From NCBI RefSeq assembly GCF_004362045.1, contig NZ_SNWX01000025.1:1-46064 (forward strand): 46,064 nucleotides of DNA. Direction: 5' to 3'. Shown in pieces: positions 17,737-26,299 of this stretch. The position numbers and the translations under genes were made by a program. Source of the stretch: Halanaerobium saccharolyticum. GTDB lineage: Bacteria; Bacillota; Halanaerobiia; Halanaerobiales; Halanaerobiaceae. How positions within the stretch are numbered: position 1 is the first letter of the stretch; every line of letters starts with the position of its first letter. A model generated the notes under the pieces. It was not told where the DNA came from. It saw only the letters and a list, made by a program, of their open reading frames with translations, and did no database searches.

Positions 17737-19008
17737 TTAGGCGCTTTCTTCCTCTTCCAGAAGTTCATCTTCAATTTCCAGAATTGGATCAGCATTTTCT
17801 TCTATAACTTCCTTAGTAATAATACACTTTCTAATTTCAGGTCTTGATGGCAGTTCATACATAATATCTAAAACAGTATTTTCTACAACTGATCTCAAAC
17901 CACGGGCTCCTGTGTCCCGCTCTAAGGCTTTAGAAGCGATTGCTATCAGAGCATCATCTGTAAATTCTAACTCAATATCATCCATGGCAAAGAACTTCTC
18001 ATACTGCTTTACTAAAGCATTACGTGGTTCCTTCATAATCCGGACCATATCTTCTTCCTCAAGCTGATCTAAGGTTACCTGAACCGGCATTCTACCTATA
18101 AATTCAGGAATTAAACCATAGTGCAGTAAATCCTGAGGCTGAATATGCTTTAAAGTATCTCCAATATTTTTGTTTTCCTCTTTGGTTTTGATATCAGCAC
18201 CAAAACCCATAACCTTTTCGCTGATCCGGGAGTCAATCAATTTCTCCAGCCCGTCAAAGGCTCCACCAGCGATAAAGAGAATATTTGTTGTATCTATCTG
18301 AATAAATTCCTGATGAGGATGTTTGCGTCCACCCTGGGGTGGAACACTGGCAACTGTACCTTCTATAATTTTAAGCAGTGCCTGCTGAACTCCCTCTCCA
18401 GACACATCTCTAGTAATAGATGTGTTTTCAGATTTGCGGGCAATTTTATCAATTTCATCAACATAAATAATACCTTTTTCTGCTTTTTCTACATCATAAT
18501 CAGCAGCCTGAATTAACTTAAGCAGGATATTTTCCACATCTTCTCCTACATAACCGGCTTCTGTTAAGGAAGTAGCATCGGTTATCGCAATTGGTACATC
18601 TATTATCTTGGCCAGAGTTTGGGCCATTAGTGTTTTTCCACAGCCTGTTGGTCCAACCATCATAATATTACTTTTCTGCAGTTCTACATCATCAACCATC
18701 ATATTAGAATTAACTCTTTTATAATGATTATAAACTGCTACGGAAAGTGATTTTTTAGCTCTTTCCTGACCAATTACATACTCATCTAAATATTTTTTTA
18801 TTTCTTTAGGTTTCGGAACACTCTCAAACTCAAGATCCAGTTCCTCATCTAATTCTTCTTCTACAATTTCATTACAGAGTTCTATACATTCATCACAAAT
18901 ATAGACTCCTGGACCGGCAACTAATTTTTTGACCTGGTCCTGGCTCTTACCACAGAAGGAACATTTCAATTCCCCATCTTCGTGATCGTGGTCACCAAAT
19001 TTAAACAT
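17737..19008 (-). CDS. clpX: ATP-dependent Clp protease ATP-binding subunit ClpX
   Basis: A 423-aa AAA+ unfoldase that feeds substrates, including tmRNA-tagged proteins, to ClpP. An N-terminal zinc-binding domain has C-x2-C (CSFCGK, ~16) and C-x2-C (CDECIELC, ~38). Walker A is [12 protein letters not shown] (~118), Walker B is [13 protein letters not shown], sensor and pore regions follow, and the ClpP-contact IGF-type loop is VMGFGAD (~265). GAGGTG lies upstream of the ATG. It is 21 nt downstream of clpP in the usual tig-clpP-clpX order. ssrA tmRNA, whose tags it recognises, is also encoded in this window. Confidence 0.98.
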   Translation of the reverse strand: MFKFGDHDHEDGELKCSFCGKSQDQVKKLVAGPGVYICDECIELCNEIVEEELDEELDLEFESVPKPKEIKKYLDEYVIGQERAKKSLSVAVYNHYKRVNSNMMVDDVELQKSNIMMVGPTGCGKTLMAQTLAKIIDVPIAITDATSLTEAGYVGEDVENILLKLIQAADYDVEKAEKGIIYVDEIDKIARKSENTSITRDVSGEGVQQALLKIIEGTVASVPPQGGRKHPHQEFIQIDTTNILFIAGGAFDGLEKLIDSRISEKVMGFGADIKTKEENKNIGDTLKHIQPQDLLHYGLIPEFIGRMPVQVTLDQLEEEDMVRIMKEPRNALVKQYEKFFAMDDIELEFTDDALIAIASKALERDTGARGLRSVVENTVLDIMYELPSRPEIRKCIITKEVIEENADPILEIEDELLEEEESA

Positions 19009-19029
19009 TTTATCACCTCTTGGGCTAAA

Positions 19030-19626
19030 TTACTTTTCATTTAATTCATTACGTGTAATTACTTCATCAATCAATCCATAATCTACAGCTTCTTCTGCAG
19101 TCATGAAATAGTCTTTTTCTACATCCTGAGCAATTTTTTCCGCACTCTGACCTGTATGGTCACTGAGAATTTGATTCAGTAATTCTCTAATTCTCATTAA
19201 TTCTTTAATATGGATTTCGGCTTCAGTTGCCTTACCCTGTGCTCCACCAGCTGGCTGATGAATCATAACTCTTGCATAAGGAAGAGCATAGCGCTTACCA
19301 TCTGCACCAGCAGCAAGCAGCAGTGCACCTGCACTTGCAGCCTGACCCATACCAATTGTCACTACATCAGGTTTAATATACTGCATTGTATCATACATTG
19401 CCAGAGCAGCTGTTACTGAACCACCTGGACTGTTAATATATAAATAAATATCTTTATCTGGATTATCTGCTTCTAAAAAAAGCAGTTGAGCAATAACAGT
19501 ATTTGCCACATCATCTGTTACTGGAGAACCTAAAAATACAATTCTATCTTTTAAAAGTCGGGAATAAATATCATAAGATCTTTCCCCACGGTTGGTCTGT
19601 TCAACGACCATTGGAATTAGGCTCAT
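19030..19626 (-). CDS. clpP: ATP-dependent Clp protease proteolytic subunit ClpP
   Basis: A 198-aa serine protease forming the tetradecameric ClpP barrel. The catalytic Ser lies in [15 protein letters not shown] (~98), the His in [10 protein letters not shown] (~123) and the Asp near residue 172 ([11 protein letters not shown]). The N-terminal [17 protein letters not shown] is typical. GGGAGG lies upstream of the ATG. It sits between tig and clpX, but the 137-bp gap to tig holds a repeat cluster and could contain its own promoter. Confidence 0.98.
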   Translation of the reverse strand: MSLIPMVVEQTNRGERSYDIYSRLLKDRIVFLGSPVTDDVANTVIAQLLFLEADNPDKDIYLYINSPGGSVTAALAMYDTMQYIKPDVVTIGMGQAASAGALLLAAGADGKRYALPYARVMIHQPAGGAQGKATEAEIHIKELMRIRELLNQILSDHTGQSAEKIAQDVEKDYFMTAEEAVDYGLIDEVITRNELNEK

Positions 19627-19650
19627 AGTTTAAAACCTCCCTGAATTATT

Positions 19651-19704
19651 TTGTACCTATTTTTGGTACCTGGCACCCGAAAACGATTTTTGTACCTGGT
19701 ACCT
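19651..19704. repeat. short GGTACC/GGCACC-type repeat cluster
   Basis: Within 54 bp the core GTACC occurs four times: TTTTGTACCTAT, GGTACCTGGCACC (19665-19677), TTTTTGTACC and GTACCTGGTACC (19692-19703). The last two cores are near-palindromic and could pair. It lies between tig and clpP outside any coding region and may belong to a dispersed REP-like family. Confidence 0.65.
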
Positions 19705-19763
19705 ATAAATTATATCTAAAAACACATTGAAAAACAGTTAATGTTTAACAATCTAATCAAATA

Positions 19764-21044
19764 TTAGTTGTTTTCTGTTAAGAAATCAATTGTCTTTTGT
19801 CTGATAATATCTTCTTTTAGCTGTGAAAGCTGGCCCTGCATCTGTAAAATAGCTTTTATTTGTTCAGGATCCTGATCATGCATTTCTGCAATTTCATTAA
19901 CTTCTTCTTCAATTTCTTCCTCTGTTACTTCAATATTTTCAACATCGGCAATAGCTTCCAGAACAAGAAGTTCTTTTGCACGTTCAGAAGCTGTTTCTCT
20001 ATTCTGTTCTCTCCAGGCATCTTCGTCCATACCCATATAATTCAGGTACTCTTCTATATCCATTCCCTGCTGGGAGATAGACTGTGTTAATCTCTGGAAC
20101 ATCTGATCCAGCTGTTCATCAACCAGAGTATCAGTCATATTTACTTCAGCGTTTTCGCTTGCCTTTTTAATAATCTCTTCTCTAAAGTTATTTTCTACAG
20201 ATTCTTTCTTCTGTTCAGCAATTTCTTCTTCAATACTAACTCTTAATTGATCCATAGTCTCATAATCACTTGCTTCAACAGCAAAGTCATCATCAAGTTC
20301 AGGTCTTTCTTTAACTTTAATTTCTTTCAGAACAACATCAAAGGAAACATCTGCACCAGCAAGATCATCTGCCTGATAATCCTCGGGGAATGTAACCTCT
20401 ACAGTTTTTTCTTCTCCTACTTTCATTCCAACTAACTGTTCCTCAAAACCCGGAATAAAGCTGCCGGAACCGATCTCTAAACTGTACTCTTCTGCAGAAC
20501 CACCCGGGAATTCTTCACCATCTACATAACCGGTAAAGTCAATAATAGCAAAGTCACCTTCCTGCAGTTCTTCTCGCTCTGCAGTAACTAACTGGCTGTA
20601 TTCATCCTGCATTTTTTCCAGACGCTGTTTGATTTCTTTTTCCTGAACTTCAGCATCTTCTTTTTCAATACCTAAATCTTTATATTCACCAAGCTCAACC
20701 TCTGGTTTTACTTCAACCATTGCGGTAAAAGTAGCAGGCTCTCCTTTGGAAATATAAAAATCTTCTATATCAGGCTGTGCTACTGGCTCAATATCAGCTT
20801 CTTCTACAGCTTCACTATATCCCTGTGGAATCAGAATATCAAGTGCATCTTTGTGCAGCACCTCTTCACCAAATCTCTGTTCAATAATTTTTCGAGGGGC
20901 CTTTCCTTTTCTAAAACCAGGAATTTCTATATCTTTAACCACCTGACGATATGCCTGTTCTAGAGCTTCATCTACCCGGTCACTTTCTATTTCAACGTCC
21001 AGTTTAACTTTATTACCTTCTAAAACTTCTTTTTTTACTTCCAT
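19764..21044 (-). CDS. tig: trigger factor
   Basis: A 426-aa ribosome-associated chaperone. The N-terminal ribosome-binding domain contains the tail signature in IPGFRKGKAPRKIIEQRFG (~41-59). The PPIase domain shows GDFAIIDFTGYVDGEEFPGG (~162-181) and SFIPGFEEQLVGM (~195). The long, acidic, helical C-terminal domain follows. It binds nascent chains at the ribosome exit. AGGAGG is upstream of the ATG. It starts the tig-clpP-clpX cluster; tRNA-Leu and a hairpin lie immediately upstream. Confidence 0.97.
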   Translation of the reverse strand: MEVKKEVLEGNKVKLDVEIESDRVDEALEQAYRQVVKDIEIPGFRKGKAPRKIIEQRFGEEVLHKDALDILIPQGYSEAVEEADIEPVAQPDIEDFYISKGEPATFTAMVEVKPEVELGEYKDLGIEKEDAEVQEKEIKQRLEKMQDEYSQLVTAEREELQEGDFAIIDFTGYVDGEEFPGGSAEEYSLEIGSGSFIPGFEEQLVGMKVGEEKTVEVTFPEDYQADDLAGADVSFDVVLKEIKVKERPELDDDFAVEASDYETMDQLRVSIEEEIAEQKKESVENNFREEIIKKASENAEVNMTDTLVDEQLDQMFQRLTQSISQQGMDIEEYLNYMGMDEDAWREQNRETASERAKELLVLEAIADVENIEVTEEEIEEEVNEIAEMHDQDPEQIKAILQMQGQLSQLKEDIIRQKTIDFLTENN

Positions 21045-21106
21045 TAATATTCCTCCTAACTGATATTTAAATAAAACTTTTTAAAAACTCTCTATATGTT
21101 AATAAT

Positions 21107-21136
21107 CCCCGATCTGGCACCGGGCCAATATCGGGG
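21107..21136 (-). terminator. stem-loop after tRNA-Leu
   Basis: CCCCGAT (21107-21113) pairs with ATCGGGG (21130-21136), with a nested TGGC/GCCA-type pairing in the loop. On the minus strand there is no immediate T run, so it may be a weak terminator or a processing hairpin between tRNA-Leu and tig. Confidence 0.5.
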
Positions 21137-21157
21137 GTCAATGACAGAATTATTAAA

Positions 21158-21243
21158 TGGTGCGAAAGGTGGGACTCGAACCCACACGGGGATTGCCCAC
21201 TAGATCCTAAATCTAGCGCGTCTGCCAATTCCGCCACTTTCGC
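21158..21243 (-). tRNA. tRNA-Leu (anticodon TAG)
   Basis: An 86-nt class II tRNA with encoded CCA. Acceptor GCGAAAG pairs with CTTTCGC, discriminator A. The anticodon stem-loop is CTAGA-TTTAGGA-TCTAG, giving TAG. The long variable arm (GTGGGCAATCCCCGT region) and T-loop GTTCGAGTC are clear. Confidence 0.96.
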
Positions 21244-21301
21244 AAGTAAATAATGCTGTGAGTGAAAATTAGTTTTTTCTTTTTCACAAAAAGCACATAT
21301 A

Positions 21302-21330
21302 ATGGTAGCATAGCTTTCTACTCTTGTCAA
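21302..21330 (-). promoter_or_regulatory. promoter for tRNA-Leu
   Basis: On the minus strand TTGACA (21330-21325), 17 nt, TACCAT (21307-21302) with TGC just before the -10. A second TTGACA lies 14 nt further upstream. Confidence 0.55.
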
Positions 21331-21460
21331 GGATTTTTTGTCAATTATCAAATTATCTTCGGTTTTTTATTGAATAAATATATAATCCCTGCCCTAAAAT
21401 TTTCATCTTTTCAATTATATAATAAATGAAAGAAAATATCCAGTAAATTTTAAAAATAAT

Positions 21461-21874
21461 TTATTCTATTTCAATATCTATAGTTTCTGACTCTGACTCC
21501 TTCCATTCACGAAAATTTTCAAGTTCCTGGGAAAGCTGTTTGAATGCCAGAATAAAAGCTGCTGCATCATCAGTAAAACCAACACCCGGCAAAAAATCAG
21601 GAATTAAATCGGTTGGTAAAATTAAATAAGCAAGAGCTGCAACAATCCAACCCACTGCTGCATCATTTAGTTTGAAATTTCCTTTTGAGTATTCACTTAA
21701 CATTTCCAGCAGTTCAGTTACTTTATCAATAAAGGGAAGTTTATAATCTTTAGACTCAATAAAATTACGAGATTTATCCAGGATTTTACTCACACTCTGA
21801 TGCCCTGTTCCCCATTTATTAGCCAGTCTACCCAGAAACGCCAGCAGTTGATTATCACTAAAATCTTTTTTCAT
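21461..21874 (-). CDS. DUF1232 (YkvA-like) membrane protein
   Basis: A 137-aa protein with the DUF1232 signature in its second half: WIVAALAYLILPTDLIPDF followed by LPGVGFTDDAAAFILAF (~80-115), where LPxDxIPD and the TDDxA pattern are diagnostic. One membrane-associated hairpin is expected there. The function of this family is not established. The start is set at ATG 21874 with GGTGGTG upstream; an earlier in-frame ATG at 21925 lacks a ribosome binding site. It lies 71 nt downstream of the TetR gene on the same strand and may be co-transcribed and controlled by it. Confidence 0.82.
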   Translation of the reverse strand: MKKDFSDNQLLAFLGRLANKWGTGHQSVSKILDKSRNFIESKDYKLPFIDKVTELLEMLSEYSKGNFKLNDAAVGWIVAALAYLILPTDLIPDFLPGVGFTDDAAAFILAFKQLSQELENFREWKESESETIDIEIE

Positions 21875-21945
21875 GTTTTCACCACCAGTATCTAATGTTA
21901 TTAACTCAGAAACTAAAGCTCTCAATTATTTTGAATTTAAATCAC

Positions 21946-22581
21946 TTATGATTTTTCGGGTTTCATTAAAGATAAATCAATTTTTCTTTCTTTTAAGTTT
22001 AGAGCTCTATTTAATAATTCTTCCACAGCTGCAAATTTATCTACATACATTTCTTCTGTTGTAAATTTAGCATAATGCCGGTGTAGAAAATTATCAATTC
22101 CCATAAATAAAATTTCTGTAACTTCTTCCGGATAATCAGTTTCAAACTCTCCTCTTTCAACACCTTCTTTTACTATAGCTGTAAAAATAGGCATAAATTT
22201 ATTCCAGAATTCCTTGTTTCTTTCTTTCATAAATTTAGCATTTTCATCAATCTTAAAAAATTCATATACCTTAAAATTACCTCTTCTGCTGAAAATCAGT
22301 CGTAAAATTACCTTTTCTAATTTTTCTAAAGAGGTCATTTCCTTACTTTTTAAAACATGTTTTGCCTTTTTTTCAGTCTTTCTATATCTTTTTTCCAATA
22401 GAGAAGAAATTATATCTTCTTTGGTATCGAAATAATAGTAAAATGTTCCCTTAGCAACTCCTGCCTTTTGTGCAATATCCTTAACAGTGGTCTTCTCAAA
22501 ACCTTCCGCTATAAATAATTTTTCCGCTTCATTTAAAATTGTATTACGCCTCTTAAGCGATTTTTTTGTTTGCTTAGCCAC
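21946..22581 (-). CDS. TetR/AcrR-family transcriptional regulator
   Basis: A 211-aa repressor-like protein. The N-terminal HTH reads ILNEAEKLFIAEGFEKTTV (~15-33), DIAQKAGVAKGTFYYYFDTK (~36-55), the TetR signature. The C-terminal all-helical ligand domain gives no ligand clue. The start is GTG 22581 with GGGGGT 8 nt upstream. A palindrome TGACTaaaAGTCA lies 24-36 nt upstream of the start, just downstream of the promoter, so autoregulation is likely. Downstream genes on the same strand are the DUF1232 protein, so the regulon cannot be guessed from context. Confidence 0.9.
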   Translation of the reverse strand: MAKQTKKSLKRRNTILNEAEKLFIAEGFEKTTVKDIAQKAGVAKGTFYYYFDTKEDIISSLLEKRYRKTEKKAKHVLKSKEMTSLEKLEKVILRLIFSRRGNFKVYEFFKIDENAKFMKERNKEFWNKFMPIFTAIVKEGVERGEFETDYPEEVTEILFMGIDNFLHRHYAKFTTEEMYVDKFAAVEELLNRALNLKERKIDLSLMKPEKS

Positions 22582-22605
22582 TCTTAGTTACCCCCACTTG
22601 TTTTT

Positions 22606-22639
22606 TGACTTTTAGTCAGTATAGAGTGAATATATTATA
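22606..22639 (-). promoter_or_regulatory. extended -10 promoter and palindromic operator of the TetR gene
   Basis: On the minus strand TGCTATAAT has its -10 at 22639-22634; the -35 is weak. The 13-bp perfect palindrome TGACTttTAGTCA-type element (22606-22618, 5-bp arms, 3-nt centre) begins about 10 nt after the expected transcription start, the usual place for a blocking operator. Confidence 0.6.
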
Positions 22640-22696
22640 GCATATCTTTTTATTAAATTAAAGAAATGTTGATAATATTATATATCCAGCCAGAGA

Positions 22697-24244
22697 TTAA
22701 ACCATTTTAGATATCTTAAATTCTTCCTCTAAGATTTCTTCAAGCTCAGATAAGGGAAGTGGTTTATAAAAATAATAGCCCTGAATCTGATCACAATTTA
22801 AATCTTTCATTGTTTTTAGCTGTTCGGCAGTTTCAATTCCTTCTGCAACTACTTTCAGCTTCATTTTATGGGAGAGGTCTATAATAGAATCGATTAATAT
22901 CATATTTTTCTCATCATTTAATTTGTCGATAAATGATTTATCGATCTTAAGAGTATCAATTGGAAGTCTGCTTAAATAACTAAAAGAAGAATATCCTATT
23001 CCAAAATCATCCAGTGCAATTGAAAAACCAAGCCTTTTTAGCTGTTGAAGTATCTGGAGGGGATTTCCCCTATTGTCCAGCATTACATTTTCAGTTATTT
23101 CAAATTCCAGTAAATCTTTTTTTATTTGATACTGCTGCTGAAGTTTTTTTATCTTATTAATCTTCTGCTGATCATAAAGTTCCATTGGTGAGAGGTTAAC
23201 AGAAAGACCGATTTGGCCCTTATATTTCTGCTGCCATTTTAAAAGCTGTTTAAAACCCTGTTCGAGAACCCAGTCTCCAATATCTATAATCAATCCTGTT
23301 TCTTCTGCCAGTTTAATAAATTTATAAGGGGATATCATTCCTCTATCTGGGTGCTGCCAGCGGATTAAAGCTTCCAGACCGCAGATTTTATGATCAGAAC
23401 ATCGGATTTTAGGTTGATAATATAACTCGAATTCTTCTTTTTTAATTGCAGTTCTTAAATCTCTTTTTAAATTTTCTAATTCCAGTTTATCCAGAAACAG
23501 ATAGTGATTATAAATCTGAAATCCTTTATTTCCCGAATCACATTTACTTGCTGCCAGCTGAGAGGCCGAAATTAATGTTTCAACATCTCTTCCAGAATCA
23601 GGATAAGTGGAAATACCTATTTTTAAATCGATAAAATAGTCAATCTCGTCTTTATTCCAGAGATTATTGATTTTATCAATAATTTTATTAGCTTCTTCTT
23701 GATAAACAATATTTTTACCTGGATTATTGTAAACTAAAATGAATTTATTATAATTATAACTGTAAAGTTTACAATCATGATGATTACAAATATCATTTTT
23801 TAAAGTTTTAGCTATTTTTTTAATGAGGTCACTACCATGGGTATAGCCTCTAATTTCTGTCAAATTATCAATATCACTTAGATCAAGATAAAAAACGGCG
23901 AAAGTAAACTGGATTCTATTTTTTTGACTATTTTCAATTTTATTGGATAAATCATGATAAAGAGATCTCTTATTGGGGAGTGAAGTTAAATTATCGAAAT
24001 ACGCCTGTTGATAAAGTTTTTGTTCTTTTTCTGTAATCTCTTTAAGATTAGTTTTTAGAAGAAAGTATAGAAAAATTCCTGTAACAAATATAAAAATAAT
24101 ACCTTTAATAGATTGAAAACTCTGATAAAAATTCAGATCATTAATCATATAACCCGCCAGGATATCAGAAAACAGAATCCAGAGTATACCAAAAATAAAA
24201 TAAGCTAAAACAATATTCTTAATCGGTCGAGATTTTTTTCCCAT
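22697..24244 (-). CDS. membrane GGDEF/EAL protein, probable c-di-GMP phosphodiesterase
   Basis: A 515-aa protein. Two TM segments lie at ~8-30 and ~42-62. A GGDEF domain follows (DNLTSLPNKRSLYHDL) but its active site is degenerate: the GGDEF position reads YNYNK, so cyclase activity is unlikely. The EAL domain is intact: YQPKIRC, GLEALIRWQHP, ITENVML, ALDDFGIGYSSFSYL, KIDKSFID, VAEGIETAEQL and CDQIQGYYFYKPL, covering the metal-binding residues. It should hydrolyse c-di-GMP to pGpG, with GTP possibly acting on the degenerate domain. GGAGAG is upstream of ATG. No sensory domain beyond the membrane hairpin is seen. It stands alone as a transcription unit. Confidence 0.92.
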   Translation of the reverse strand: MGKKSRPIKNIVLAYFIFGILWILFSDILAGYMINDLNFYQSFQSIKGIIFIFVTGIFLYFLLKTNLKEITEKEQKLYQQAYFDNLTSLPNKRSLYHDLSNKIENSQKNRIQFTFAVFYLDLSDIDNLTEIRGYTHGSDLIKKIAKTLKNDICNHHDCKLYSYNYNKFILVYNNPGKNIVYQEEANKIIDKINNLWNKDEIDYFIDLKIGISTYPDSGRDVETLISASQLAASKCDSGNKGFQIYNHYLFLDKLELENLKRDLRTAIKKEEFELYYQPKIRCSDHKICGLEALIRWQHPDRGMISPYKFIKLAEETGLIIDIGDWVLEQGFKQLLKWQQKYKGQIGLSVNLSPMELYDQQKINKIKKLQQQYQIKKDLLEFEITENVMLDNRGNPLQILQQLKRLGFSIALDDFGIGYSSFSYLSRLPIDTLKIDKSFIDKLNDEKNMILIDSIIDLSHKMKLKVVAEGIETAEQLKTMKDLNCDQIQGYYFYKPLPLSELEEILEEEFKISKMV

Positions 24245-24432
24245 CTTTATCTCTCCTAAGTTTTCAATCTAGGCAAAATGTTTCAGTTAGAACTTTAAAT
24301 CATTAACTGAATTTATAACTTCCTATCTAATCTCTGAACTTAAGTTAATTATATCTTTTTTAAAAGTTATTAGTCAAGATTATTAATAAGAAATAGAAAA
24401 AAAGCTGCAAAATAGCCATAAAATTTAATCTA

Positions 24433-24465
24433 AAAATAAAAAAAATACATCCTAATAGATGTATT
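24433..24465 (-). terminator. terminator of the Pro-Gly-Arg-His tRNA operon
   Basis: AATACATC (24444-24451) pairs with GATGTATT (24458-24465) around 6 nt. On the minus strand a T8 run follows. Confidence 0.88.
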
Positions 24466-24468
24466 AAA

Positions 24469-24546
24469 TGGGGTGGATGATGGGGCTTGAACCCACGGCC
24501 TCAGGAGCCACAATCCTGCGCTCTAGCCAACTGAGCTACATCCACC
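24469..24546 (-). tRNA. tRNA-His (anticodon GTG)
   Basis: The anticodon stem-loop is CAGGA-TTGTGGC-TCCTG, giving GTG. The extra 5' G at position -1 (24546) is encoded opposite C73, the tRNA-His identity pair. CCA is encoded. Confidence 0.96.
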
Positions 24547-24571
24547 ATATTAGGTTGTTGTGAGTTTTAAA

Positions 24572-24649
24572 TGGCGCGCCCGACAGGATTCGAACCTGTG
24601 GCCTACGGATTAGAAGTCCGTTGCTCTATCCTGGCTGAGCTACGGGCGC
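24572..24649 (-). tRNA. tRNA-Arg (anticodon TCT)
   Basis: Acceptor GCGCCCG pairs with CGGGCGC, discriminator G, CCA encoded. The anticodon stem-loop ACGGA-CTTCTAA-TCCGT gives TCT. It decodes AGA, a major Arg codon in this AT-rich genome. Confidence 0.96.
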
Positions 24650-24661
24650 AATAAAATAAAA

Positions 24662-24738
<77 letters not shown>

Positions 24739-24762
24739 TCAAAAATTTTCTATAATTTAAAA

Positions 24763-24839
24763 TGGTCGGAGCGAAAGGATTTGAACCTTCGACCCCCTGC
24801 TCCCAAAGCAGGTGCGCTACCAAACTGCGCCACGCTCCG
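24763..24839 (-). tRNA. tRNA-Pro (anticodon TGG)
   Basis: Acceptor CGGAGCG pairs with CGCTCCG, discriminator A, CCA encoded. The anticodon stem-loop CCTGC-TTTGGGA-GCAGG gives TGG. It is the first gene of the four-tRNA transcript. Confidence 0.96.
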
Positions 24840-24890
24840 ACGTGTTTTGTGCCCCAAAAATTAATAACTTTTTTCGCGGCGACAATTAAT

Positions 24891-24919
24891 AGTATATAGT
24901 AAATGCCGCTTTCGGTCAA
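24891..24919 (-). promoter_or_regulatory. promoter of the four-tRNA operon
   Basis: On the minus strand TTGACC (24919-24914), 17 nt, TATACT (24896-24891). The -35 lies in the loop of the upstream operon's terminator-like hairpin. Confidence 0.75.
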
Positions 24920-24936
24920 AGAAGAAAACGGCACTT
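24901..24936 (-). terminator. terminator-like hairpin after rdgB
   Basis: AAATGCCGCTTT (24901-24912) pairs with AAAACGGCACTT (24925-24936) over 12 bp, two of them G-U on the minus strand. The following sequence is only AT-rich, without a clean T run. It lies just after rdgB and overlaps the tRNA promoter. Confidence 0.55.
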
Positions 24937-24978
24937 ATATGGCTTTAGATTGATTTAAACTTCTAAAACTTCTTTTTA

Positions 24979-25578
24979 CTAGTTATAACTCTCTTTTATT
25001 CTAGTTTTCATTTTCTGAAGAGCCCGACCTCGATGACTAATTTTATTCTTTTCTTCCTGACTAATCTGAGCCATTGTCTTATCATATTCCGGAAGATAAA
25101 ATATTGGATCATAGCCAAATCCATTTTCTCCTGCTGGTTCTTTTGCAATTATACCTTCACATTTACCTTTAACAGTAATTTCTATATTTCGGAAAGGATC
25201 TACAAGTGCAATTACTGAAATAAAGGCTGCTTTTCTTTTCGCCTCCGGCTGTCCTTTTAAAAGTTCCAGAACTTTTAAATATTTTTCTTGATCATTTAAA
25301 TCAGCTCCACCAAAACGAGCAGAATAAATTCCCGGTGCCCCATCTAAATACTCAACCGAAAGCCCTGAATCATCAGCAAGTACAATCTCATTTAATTCTT
25401 CAGCCCGCTGCCTGGCTTTTTTTAATGCATTCTCTTGATAGCTTTTTCCATCTTCTATAACTTCTGGCAGTTCTAATTCCGGATCCAGACCCTCAAAATC
25501 AAATTCCAAATCCGAAAAAAAAGCTTTGATTTCTTCTATTTTGTGCTGGTTTCCACTTCCAATAACAATTTTCCTCAT
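24979..25578 (-). CDS. rdgB: XTP/dITP pyrophosphatase (RdgB/HAM1)
   Basis: A 199-aa house-cleaning enzyme that hydrolyses ITP, XTP and dITP to monophosphates. Family motifs: IGSGNQHKIEEI (~5), SYQENALKKAR (~48), VLADDSGLSVEYLDGAPGIY (~65-84, with the metal-binding Asp pair), ENGFGYDPIFY (~148) and KNKISHRGRAL (~177). ATG 25578 is chosen because it falls 1 nt after the rph stop and opens with the canonical MRKIVIGSGN; a longer frame would add residues from inside rph. The rph-rdgB order is common in bacteria. Confidence 0.96.
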   Translation of the reverse strand: MRKIVIGSGNQHKIEEIKAFFSDLEFDFEGLDPELELPEVIEDGKSYQENALKKARQRAEELNEIVLADDSGLSVEYLDGAPGIYSARFGGADLNDQEKYLKVLELLKGQPEAKRKAAFISVIALVDPFRNIEITVKGKCEGIIAKEPAGENGFGYDPIFYLPEYDKTMAQISQEEKNKISHRGRALQKMKTRIKESYN

Positions 25579-25579
25579 T

Positions 25580-26299
25580 TTACTTACCAACCAGAGCCAG
25601 TTTTTGTTCTTCAATAAGTTCCAGAATCCCTTTTTCTGCCAGATCATATAGTTGATCTAACTCTTCTCTACTAAAGGGATGCTCTTCTGCGGTCCCCTGA
25701 ATTTCTATAATTTCTCCAGCCTCAGTCATTGCAATATTCATATCAACCTGAGCTTTAAAGTCTTCTTCATAGCATAAATCGAGCATTGGAGTTCCCTCAA
25801 CTATCCCTACACTTGTTGCTGCCATAAATCCCTGGAGAGGGTTTTCACTTAACTTTCCTTCGTCAATCATAAAATTAATTGCATCCACTAAAGCAACATA
25901 AGCACCGGTAATTGAAGCAGTTCTGGTCCCTCCATCAGCCTGGAGAACATCACAGTCAACCCAGATGGTTCTTTCTCCCATTTTATCCAGATCGATAATC
26001 GCTCTTAAACTTCTTCCAATTAAACGCTGAATTTCCTGAGTTCTGCCGCTCAATTTTCGTTTGGCAGCTTCTCTAATATTTCTATCCTGAGTTGCTCTCG
26101 GTAATAAAGAGTACTCCGCAGTCAACCAGCCCTTATTCTGGCCTCTTAAAAAATAAGGGACACTATCCTCTATAGATACATTACATAAAACCATGGTGTC
26201 ACCAGTCTCAACTAAAACAGAACCCTCAGCATACTTGGTGTAATTCCTTGTTATTTCCACATCTCTTAATTGATTAACTTTTCTTCCATCTGTACGCAT
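25580..26299 (-). CDS. rph: ribonuclease PH
   Basis: A 239-aa phosphorolytic 3'-5' exoribonuclease that trims tRNA 3' ends. Family landmarks are [14 protein letters not shown] at the start, [11 protein letters not shown] (~79), [16 protein letters not shown] (~95), [16 protein letters not shown] (~115, the phosphate-binding region) and [17 protein letters not shown] (~160). Its ATG overlaps the murI stop by 1 nt. Transcribed with murI and rdgB. Confidence 0.97.
   Translation of the reverse strand: MRTDGRKVNQLRDVEITRNYTKYAEGSVLVETGDTMVLCNVSIEDSVPYFLRGQNKGWLTAEYSLLPRATQDRNIREAAKRKLSGRTQEIQRLIGRSLRAIIDLDKMGERTIWVDCDVLQADGGTRTASITGAYVALVDAINFMIDEGKLSENPLQGFMAATSVGIVEGTPMLDLCYEEDFKAQVDMNIAMTEAGEIIEIQGTAEEHPFSREELDQLYDLAEKGILELIEEQKLALVGK

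Noticed and set aside
21067-21351. 94-codon open frame on the minus strand over tRNA-Leu
   Set aside because: It runs through the tRNA gene and its promoter; no RBS and no recognisable protein.
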